A DNA stretch of 10,573 nucleotides. Origin: Clostridia bacterium. Its GTDB lineage: Bacteria > Bacillota > Clostridia > Saccharofermentanales > Saccharofermentanaceae. Under the pieces are notes generated by a model. It searched no databases and had not been told where the DNA came from. It saw only the letters and a list, made by a program, of their open reading frames with translations. Location of the stretch: positions 1-10,573 of the forward strand of contig JADGQQ010000045.1 of NCBI GenBank assembly GCA_017881645.1, read 5' to 3'. This document shows, piece after piece, positions 5,478 to 10,573 of this stretch (positions within the stretch are counted from its first letter, which is position 1; each line of letters begins with the position of its first letter). Made by a program: the position numbers and the translations under genes.

Positions 5478-6842
5478 TCAGATTTTTTTTATAGGAAGCA
5501 GAATATCAAATCGCGTAATAATTCTTTGCTTACTTCGAACGGAGATGCTGCCGCCATGAATATTGACGATCCATTTGACAAACGAAAGGCCCAGGCCCGT
5601 GCCGCCAAGAGAACGGGACCTTGCTTTGTCAACCCGGTAAAAGCGTTCAAAAATGAACGGCAATTCTTTCTGAGGGATCCCGATTCCATGGTCAATGATA
5701 CTGATGGATGCATTTTCGCGAAGTTTCTCAACCTGTATGATAATATCCCCATGACTTCCTGAATATTTTATTGCGTTGTCGATCAGCGCGCGAACCATTT
5801 GCTTGATGAGACGCTGATCAGCGAAAATTACTACATGATCCTTTTTGCCGAAGTCGATCTTTTGCTGCGGCGTTATGATTCTGCACTCCTTAACAACTTC
5901 AACCATCAATTCATCCAGAGCAAACGTGCTTTTCTCGATCTTGATAAGGTCATTGTCGCTTTTTGAAAGGGTGAGCAAAGTGTCCAGAAGCCGGGTCATG
6001 CTTACTATTTCCTTCTTTATTGCGTCAATACCTTCATCCAATACAGCCCTGTCGTCTTTTCCCCACCGGTCAATCAAATCCACATAACCCTTGATTACCG
6101 CCAGGGGGGTGGCTAATTCATGCGAAGCATCCAAAGCGAAACGGTTCTGCCTCTCGTAGGAATGTTCAATTCTTTCAATGAGTTCATTAAATGTATAGGC
6201 AAGGCGCTTGATCTCGTCATCAGGACCATCGATGACAATGCGGTCTTTGAGATTGCTTGCGCTGAATTTTTGCGCCTGTTCAATGATTTTATCAATGGGA
6301 GTTAAGGCTCTTTTACTTAGAATGAACCCGGTGAAATAGGATAAGACCAATGAAATACAGTCAATAAGAAGCATGATCCAGAAAAGCGCCTGCAAAAAAG
6401 CATTGTCTTTTTCGGGATCCTTGATGATTTGAAGGGTATATAAATGATCGCCGTCCAAAACCAGCCGATGGCTATATGTCAGATATTCTTTCCCGTCGAA
6501 CGTATTCTGCATCATCTTTTCGAGTCGGGAGTCCAGCGGAAAAGCAACGGGATTGTCTGCATCGGATGTATATATTTGCCCGGTTCCATCCCATAGAACA
6601 ATGTCAATATTGTTGTTCATCTGCGCAATGTTATATAAATTGGTGGTGCTGAAGTCGGAAACACTTTGAACACTGTCGTCAATTGCTGCGCTGATGTATT
6701 CGAGCTGATTTCTGGATTGCTGATGAATATAGTATCGGACATAGATCATGGTCGCGGAAGTCACGGCAACGAGACCGGCAAAAAACAAAGCTGCGTAGAT
6801 CGCTGTGATACGGAAAGAAATGTTCTTAAAGAAATGCTTCAT
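5478..6842 (-). CDS. Membrane sensor histidine kinase (ArlS-like)
   Basis: A 454-residue sensor kinase. The first membrane helix (~12-35) and second (~152-174) flank an extracellular sensor region of about 115 residues. A HAMP linker follows (~175-228, with LTPIDKIIEQA and LKDRI). The dimerisation/phosphoacceptor helix has ASHELATPLAVIKGY with H241. The ATP-binding domain shows the N box DNAIKYS (N356), G1 IIDHGIGIP (D384), F box FERFYRVD and G2 GGTGLGLS (~413-420). It should autophosphorylate on H241 and pass the phosphate to the regulator encoded just upstream. The HELATPL sequence has Ala where Arg is usual. Its ATG overlaps the stop of the response-regulator gene (ATGA), so the two are translationally coupled. 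Domain order and length resemble ArlS/VanS-type kinases; the stimulus is unknown. No convincing terminator separates it from the PepSY gene, so some read-through is possible. Confidence 0.93.
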   Translation of the reverse strand: MKHFFKNISFRITAIYAALFFAGLVAVTSATMIYVRYYIHQQSRNQLEYISAAIDDSVQSVSDFSTTNLYNIAQMNNNIDIVLWDGTGQIYTSDADNPVAFPLDSRLEKMMQNTFDGKEYLTYSHRLVLDGDHLYTLQIIKDPEKDNAFLQALFWIMLLIDCISLVLSYFTGFILSKRALTPIDKIIEQAQKFSASNLKDRIVIDGPDDEIKRLAYTFNELIERIEHSYERQNRFALDASHELATPLAVIKGYVDLIDRWGKDDRAVLDEGIDAIKKEIVSMTRLLDTLLTLSKSDNDLIKIEKSTFALDELMVEVVKECRIITPQQKIDFGKKDHVVIFADQRLIKQMVRALIDNAIKYSGSHGDIIIQVEKLRENASISIIDHGIGIPQKELPFIFERFYRVDKARSRSLGGTGLGLSFVKWIVNIHGGSISVRSKQRIITRFDILLPIKKI

Positions 6843-7531
6843 ACGATTTGCGGTTCTGACATAGAGTACCCCACGCCGCGAATGGTATGTATTAAGCTCA
6901 GTTCCTGCGTGCAGTCAATTTTCTGCCGCAAATACCGTATATATACGTCAAGAATATTGGTACTGCTTTCCGTATCGTACCCCCAAACATGTTCAATAAT
7001 CTGATCTCTTGTCAGGACAATTCCTTTATTGGATACCAGGTATACCAACAGCAGGAATTCCGTTTTTGTAAATTCAAGCAAAGCATCCCCTTTGAGGACT
7101 TGGCGTGTGAGCATATTGATGCTTACGTCCGCCACTTGAAGGATACTTGTCTCGTCTTCTTTTGTCTGGTTTCGCCGAAGTCCGGCGCGTACCCTTGCAA
7201 GAAGTTCTTCCATTTCGAAAGGCTTGGTAATGTAGTCATCTGCGCCCAGATCCAGTCCGGCTACTTTATCTGTCAAATCACGCCGGGCCGTCAACATAAT
7301 GATCGGGACATCCGAATCTTTTCGAATGTTGCGGCACACCTCGAGACCGCTGATTTCCGGCAGCATCAAGTCAAGCAGAATCAGAGAGTACGAGTTCTCT
7401 TCGAATGCTGTGAGTGCAGCACTGCCATCCATTGCAGAATCAAAGGTATACCCTTCATGTGCAAACTCAAGCTCCAGGATTCGAACAATTGATGCTTCAT
7501 CTTCAACAATCAGAATGTCTTTTTTTGACAT
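6839..7531 (-). CDS. OmpR/PhoB-family response regulator (ArlR-like)
   Basis: A 230-residue regulator. The receiver domain (residues ~5-118) has the acidic pocket E10/D11, phosphoacceptor D54 in LILLDLMLP, T81 in IMLTAR and K103 in ITKPF. The C-terminal winged helix (~128-228) contains FTKTEFLLLVYL, LTRDQIIEHVWGYD, ILDVYIRYLRQKID and HTIRGVGYSM, all typical of OmpR-type DNA-binding domains and close to ArlR in wording. Phosphorylated by the kinase encoded directly after it, it would bind tandem 7-bp direct repeats; a matching set lies before the PepSY gene. ATG 7531 was chosen because MSKKDILIVEDE is the standard start and GGAGGAG lies 11 bases before it. A longer reading from TTG 7555 would include that ribosome site. 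Confidence 0.94.
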   Translation of the reverse strand: MSKKDILIVEDEASIVRILELEFAHEGYTFDSAMDGSAALTAFEENSYSLILLDLMLPEISGLEVCRNIRKDSDVPIIMLTARRDLTDKVAGLDLGADDYITKPFEMEELLARVRAGLRRNQTKEDETSILQVADVSINMLTRQVLKGDALLEFTKTEFLLLVYLVSNKGIVLTRDQIIEHVWGYDTESSTNILDVYIRYLRQKIDCTQELSLIHTIRGVGYSMSEPQIV

Positions 7532-7633
7532 GAAATGCAGTGCTCCTCCGCTCAAATACGAGCTGGCAGGTCGTGTTGATTTCTTGTATCGTGCCGTGCA
7601 TAGCCGGCAAACGCATCGCTGCGTGCATCACTT

Positions 7634-7642
7634 AGTATACCA
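7634..7642 (-). promoter_or_regulatory. Extended -10 promoter of the two-component genes
   Basis: On the minus strand TGG followed by TATACT (7642-7634) gives an extended -10 element about 100 bases before ATG 7531. No good -35 box is visible at 17 bases (it reads GGATAA), as is common with extended -10 promoters. The PepSY-type direct repeats are not seen here. Confidence 0.45.
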
Positions 7643-7686
7643 TTGATTCAGAGGGTTATCCGGGATGAACAAAATCAAACAAAAAA

Positions 7687-7704
7687 AGCTCCCCGAAGGG
7701 AGCT
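7687..7704 (-). terminator. Terminator of the ECF S-component gene
   Basis: On the minus strand AGCTCCC, loop TTCG, GGGAGCT, followed by seven T. The stable UUCG tetraloop and U-tract make this a textbook intrinsic terminator. The opposite strand ends in CTTTTG and could terminate weakly as well. Confidence 0.92.
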
Positions 7705-7728
7705 CTTTTGCAGACAATAGAAATTCAT

Positions 7729-8415
7729 TTATTTCTTCTTCAGTGCGACGCTCAGAGCCTTTGTAATCGCGGTACCGGCAACCAGACAGACGGCTGCTTC
7801 GATCACGGCATTGATGGTAATGAGTACGCCGAGGATTGCGGGAATGTTCGGTCCGATTTTGAGACTGATCAAATAGTTACCGAAGAAAAGAACCAGAGCG
7901 CCGACGAAAAGAACGGTATTGATGACGGCGCCGCTGAGAGATGCAATAGCGAAGGATACGATTTTCGTCTTGTCGATTTTCGACAGTGCACGGAAAATAA
8001 GTCCGACAAAGAGACCCATCAGGATACGGGGCACCATGCACATAATGAACGTGAGAAAAGGGTTGACCCCAAAGAGAGCAGTTCCGAACGGATCCATTCC
8101 AAAGCACTGCAGGAAGCTGGTAACTCCGAATACGCCGCCAAGGACTGCACCGCAGGCCGGTCCGACAATAATTGCGCCGATGACGACGGGGATGGAAAGG
8201 AAGGTAATGGAAATTGTGCCGACTTTCAGGTAGCCGAGAGGCGTGAAAGCCATGACGATGAGAATCGCTGAAAGTACGGCCGTCTGTACCATCCACAGCG
8301 TTTTCGCGTTTCGCGTACGAAAAGGAAGAGTGACTTTGCCGGGAACTGCGCCTGTACTTTGGTCAGGCTGACCGGCTTTTTGAGAGGTCGAGTTGAAATC
8401 AGGTTCTGTGTTCAT
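7729..8415 (-). CDS. panT: ECF transporter S component, probably for pantothenate
   Basis: A 228-residue membrane protein with about six helices and the features of an ECF substrate-binding (S) component. TM1 is QTAVLSAILIVMAFTPLGYL, containing the A-x-x-x-A pattern (A46/A50) that S components use to dock on EcfT, and TPLGY. The segments ISITFLSIPVVIGAIIVGPACGAVLGGVFGVTSF (65-101) and VPRILMGLFVGLIFRAL (128-144) are typical of the family. It would bind a vitamin and import it together with the EcfA1/A2/T energising module, which is not in this window. Pantothenate is proposed because the upstream gene is pantothenate kinase; folate- or pyridoxine-type specificity cannot be excluded by reading. 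The first ~35 residues are polar and rich in Ser, Thr, Gln and Pro, longer than usual. ATG 8415 follows AAAGGAG at good spacing, 84 bases after the coaX stop. Confidence 0.82.
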   Translation of the reverse strand: MNTEPDFNSTSQKAGQPDQSTGAVPGKVTLPFRTRNAKTLWMVQTAVLSAILIVMAFTPLGYLKVGTISITFLSIPVVIGAIIVGPACGAVLGGVFGVTSFLQCFGMDPFGTALFGVNPFLTFIMCMVPRILMGLFVGLIFRALSKIDKTKIVSFAIASLSGAVINTVLFVGALVLFFGNYLISLKIGPNIPAILGVLITINAVIEAAVCLVAGTAITKALSVALKKK

Positions 8416-8433
8416 TGTTTTTCTCCTTTTGCT

Positions 8434-8458
8434 GTCGCCTCACATCGGTGAGTGCAAC
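8434..8458 (-). other. Stem-loop between coaX and the S-component gene
   Basis: On the minus strand GTTGC-A-CTCAC, loop CGAT, GTGAG-GCGAC forms about ten pairs with one bulged A. It ends 18 bases before ATG 8415, just ahead of the AAAGGAG ribosome site, and lacks a U-tract, so it is not a terminator. A processing site or translational control element is possible. A weaker hairpin (AAGCG/CGCTT, 8481-8494) followed by TTATAAAT lies nearer coaX. Confidence 0.45.
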
Positions 8459-8499
8459 GCTCCGTGAATTTTATTTATAAAAGCGATGCCGCTTCTATA

Positions 8500-9285
8500 T
8501 CAGGATTTGTGCCGGCGGTTGAGCTGGTAGATTTTCTTCAGTCCGAGAAGGGTGAGATCCGGCTCGACTTGTACGGTATGCCCGCTTCTGCAGTACGGTA
8601 CTATTTTATCAGCCAGTCCGCCGGTTGCAAGTACCGTCAGATCTTTTACCTGCCATTCTTCCGCAATCCGGTCAAGAAGTCCGTCAATCATCGACGCGTT
8701 GCCGTATATAATGCCGCTGACCATGGAATCGATGGTGTTTTTGCCGAGGATCGTCCTGGGCTTGTCGAGTGCAATGCAGGGAAGTTCCGCTGCCTGTGCG
8801 GACAGGGCGTTGAGAGAAGAAAGGACGCCCGGATAAATCAGTACGCCGCAGAGTTCGCCTTGTTCGTTGATCGCAGTCAGCGTGGTGGCTGTACCGAGAT
8901 CAATGAAGACAAGAGGGCAGGAGGCGAGAGATACGGCGGCCACGGCATTGGCGACAATGTCCGCGCCGATCTGTGAAGGAATGTCGGTCTTAATGTTCAG
9001 ACCGGTTTTCACACCGGGTCCGACCTGCAGGGGCTTCACATGCATAAGCTTCTCGACGGCCTGCGACAGGGTGGCATTCAAAGGGCGAACGACCGATGCA
9101 ATAATGGCGCCGTCGATCGATGTGACGGCGACTTGATGCAGTGCGAAAACGCCGTTCAGGAGAATCACGTATTCATCCACGCTCTTCTCCAGACTTGTGG
9201 CAATTTCCGAATGAAATACCATCGTATCTTCATCGAAAACACCGAAGTAGATATTCGTATTTTCGATATCGCAGGCAAAAAGCAT
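8500..9285 (-). CDS. coaX: Type III pantothenate kinase
   Basis: A 261-residue enzyme of the acetate kinase/Hsp70 superfamily that phosphorylates pantothenate with ATP, the first step of coenzyme A synthesis. The three aspartates known to be essential in type III kinases are in place: D6 (CDIENTNI), D109 (IGADIV) and D129 (FIDLGTATTLTAI). Also present are VGPGVKTGL, GKNTIDSMVSGIIYGN and ATGGLA. Two departures stand out: the usual D-x-GNTN motif has Glu (E8) for Gly, and the usual GADR has Ile for Arg. Start ATG 9285 was preferred over ATG 9291 because AGAGG abuts the latter but lies 6 bases before the former, and family members begin MLLAIDxGNTN. It shares a minus-strand unit with the ECF S component downstream, suggesting uptake and trapping of pantothenate. 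Confidence 0.92.
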   Translation of the reverse strand: MLFACDIENTNIYFGVFDEDTMVFHSEIATSLEKSVDEYVILLNGVFALHQVAVTSIDGAIIASVVRPLNATLSQAVEKLMHVKPLQVGPGVKTGLNIKTDIPSQIGADIVANAVAAVSLASCPLVFIDLGTATTLTAINEQGELCGVLIYPGVLSSLNALSAQAAELPCIALDKPRTILGKNTIDSMVSGIIYGNASMIDGLLDRIAEEWQVKDLTVLATGGLADKIVPYCRSGHTVQVEPDLTLLGLKKIYQLNRRHKS

Positions 9286-9316
9286 AGGCATCCTCTTTCT
9301 GAATGAATAAAAAATG

Positions 9317-9346
9317 ATTATATCCTATTTTGTATGCTTACAGCAA
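9317..9346 (-). promoter_or_regulatory. Promoter of the coaX transcription unit
   Basis: Minus strand TTGCTG (9346-9341), 18-base spacer, TATAAT (9322-9317); the start site would be near 9310, about 25 bases before the start codon. Between this promoter and the divergent reductase gene (9347-9560) I see only short inverted repeats (for example CCGG-N7-CCGG near 9390). Confidence 0.6.
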
Positions 9347-9488
9347 TACTGACCGATATCATACACAATCTTCGGATTAATCATCTTTCCGGTATTTTCC
9401 CGGACAAAGAAGGACAAATCTGCTTTTTCGCGCCGTTATCGTGAAGCAAGGATTTTTCGGGAGGCCTTTCTCCTGAATGATCCGGTGG

Positions 9489-9520
9489 TTGCGGCTTCCG
9501 GGAGTCGAATATGGTATTCT
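9489..9520 (+). promoter_or_regulatory. Tentative promoter of the aldo/keto reductase gene
   Basis: TGG-TATTCT (9512-9520) is an extended -10 element. The nearest -35-like box, TTGCGG (9489-9494), is 20 bases away, which is long for sigma-A. The spacer overlaps an imperfect inverted repeat CGGCTTC/GGAGTCG (9492-9507). A long spacer with dyad symmetry is seen at MerR-family promoters, but the dyad is off-centre and the match is weak. Confidence 0.3.
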
Positions 9521-9575
9521 TAATGAAAACTCTCGCCCTGCAGGGATGGAAAGTTTACAAAAGGGAGGAATGGAT

Positions 9576-10573
9576 GTGGAAGGCATAAAGAGAACGGTCA
9601 CTTTGGGATCGACCGGGATTACCGTTCAGAAGAACGGGTTCGGAACCCTGCCCATCCAGCGAATCGGTCAGGACGACGCTGCAGTCCTGCTGCAGAAAGC
9701 CTATCGGCACGGTATACAGTTTTTCGATACGGCCCGTTTCTATACGGACAGTGAGGCGAAAATCGGATATGCTCTTCACGATGTGCGCGGAAAAATCATC
9801 ATCGCATCCAAGACCATGTCGGCGAACGCGGATGAACTCCGGAATCAGCTGCAGACATCACTGGATCTTCTGCAGACGGATTATCTGGACATTTATCAGT
9901 TCCACAATCCGTCCTTCTGCCCGAAGCCGGGTGACGGGACCGGGCTGTATGAAGCGATGCTTGAAGCGAAAGCCGAAGGTCGGATCCGCCATATCGGAAT
10001 CACGAATCACCGGCTGCCGGTTGCCATAGAAGCCGTCGAATCCGGTCTCTACGAGACACTGCAATTCCCGTTCAGCTATCTGTCATCCGATGCGGAAATC
10101 AAGCTGGTTGAACTTTGCCGTGAAAAGAACATAGGCTTTATCGCCATGAAGGCACTCTCCGGAGGCCTCCTCACGAATTCTGCCGCAGCATATGCCTTTC
10201 TTGCACAGTACGATAATGTTCTGCCGATCTGGGGGATCCAGCGGGAGAGCGAACTGGATGAGTTTCTATCCTACATGGAGAATCCGCCAACGTTGGATGT
10301 TGAGAATTCCGCGGTCATTGCAAAAGACCAAAGCGAGCTTGCTCATGAATTCTGCCGGGGCTGCGGGTATTGCATGCCCTGTCCGGCCGGCATCGATATT
10401 CCAACCTGTGCCAGGATGTCCCTCCTGATCCGCCGCGCACCTACAGCGATCTATCTCGGCGAGGAATGGAAGGCGAAAATGCGTAAAATCGAAGACTGCA
10501 CACATTGCCGTCATTGCGCAGATCATTGCCCCTATGGATTGGATACGCCCGCCCTTCTGGAAAGCAACTGGGC
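9576..10573 (+). CDS. Aldo/keto reductase with C-terminal 4Fe-4S domain (3' end outside window)
   Basis: At least 332 residues, open to the window edge. The N-terminal two thirds are an aldo/keto reductase barrel: LGSTGITVQKNGFGTLPIQ, catalytic tetrad D51 and Y56 (FFDTARFYTDSE), K79 (IIIASKTMS) and H110 (YQFHNPS), then GRIRHIGITNH and AMKALSGGLL. A C-terminal iron-sulfur region follows with two cysteine sets: FCRGCGYCMPCP (C-x2-C-x2-C-x2-CP) and DCTHCRHCADHCPYG (C-x2-C-x2-C-x3-CP). This architecture is common in anaerobic Bacillota; the electron carrier and substrate are not established. The start is uncertain: GTG 9576 lies 7 bases after GGAGG (9564-9568), while ATG 9570 is only one base from it and ATG 9546 has no site. 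It is divergent from coaX. Confidence 0.92.
   Translation, partial: MEGIKRTVTLGSTGITVQKNGFGTLPIQRIGQDDAAVLLQKAYRHGIQFFDTARFYTDSEAKIGYALHDVRGKIIIASKTMSANADELRNQLQTSLDLLQTDYLDIYQFHNPSFCPKPGDGTGLYEAMLEAKAEGRIRHIGITNHRLPVAIEAVESGLYETLQFPFSYLSSDAEIKLVELCREKNIGFIAMKALSGGLLTNSAAAYAFLAQYDNVLPIWGIQRESELDEFLSYMENPPTLDVENSAVIAKDQSELAHEFCRGCGYCMPCPAGIDIPTCARMSLLIRRAPTAIYLGEEWKAKMRKIEDCTHCRHCADHCPYGLDTPALLESNW

Noticed and set aside
6989..7492. Plus-strand open frame (167 codons) antisense to the response regulator
   Set aside because: It is the shadow of the receiver and DNA-binding domains, whose key residues are all on the minus strand.
7708..8271. Long plus-strand open frame (187 codons) antisense to the ECF S-component gene
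   Set aside because: The translation is very rich in Asp, Glu, Asn and Arg with no family resemblance. It mirrors the hydrophobic codons of the real gene, which has its own ribosome site and terminator.
8452..8976. Plus-strand open frame (174 codons) antisense to coaX
   Set aside because: No ribosome site and no recognisable domain; the minus strand encodes a complete pantothenate kinase with catalytic motifs.

Overview
The window looks like chromosomal DNA of a mid-GC Gram-positive bacterium of the Bacillota. Nearly every gene has a strong AGGAGG-type ribosome binding site, and the gene set fits: a YwbE-family protein, a CarD-family regulator, an ECF vitamin-transporter S component, a type III pantothenate kinase, and an ArlRS-like two-component pair. 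The style resembles Erysipelotrichia-like gut or oral lineages, but that placement is inference; no rRNA or other taxonomic marker is present.

Layout, left to right. (1) 1-600: the C-terminal end of a probable SAM-dependent methyltransferase, a small YwbE-family gene, and a hairpin terminator shared with the convergent carD-like gene. (2) 579-1250: a CarD-family transcription factor on the minus strand with a good promoter. (3) 1250-1625: non-coding, with a terminator-like hairpin ahead of the next gene. (4) 1626-2507: a COG4705/DUF347 multi-pass membrane protein and its terminator. (5) 2523-4474: a compact arsenic-resistance operon arsR-acr3-arsC, with a consensus promoter, a perfect palindromic operator over the start site and a strong terminator. 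(6) 4505-7642, minus strand: an OmpR-family response regulator and sensor kinase (ATGA overlap), then a secreted PepSY-domain protein with a long Pro-Thr repeat linker and a Cys-rich tail. (7) 7687-9346, minus strand: type III pantothenate kinase (coaX) and an ECF S component likely to import pantothenate. (8) 9576-end, plus strand: an aldo/keto reductase with a C-terminal iron-sulfur domain, cut by the window edge.

How the parts work together. Arsenate is reduced by ArsC to arsenite, which Acr3 exports; ArsR releases its operator when it binds As(III). Pantothenate imported by the S component (with an EcfAAT module encoded elsewhere) would be phosphorylated by CoaX in the first step of coenzyme A synthesis. 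The least described part is the two-component/PepSY unit. The PepSY gene has its own -10 box preceded by four 7-bp direct repeats at an exact 11-bp period, ending 9 bp upstream of the -10. This is the geometry of a PhoB/OmpR-type activator site, so the neighbouring response regulator is the obvious candidate activator of this secreted protein.
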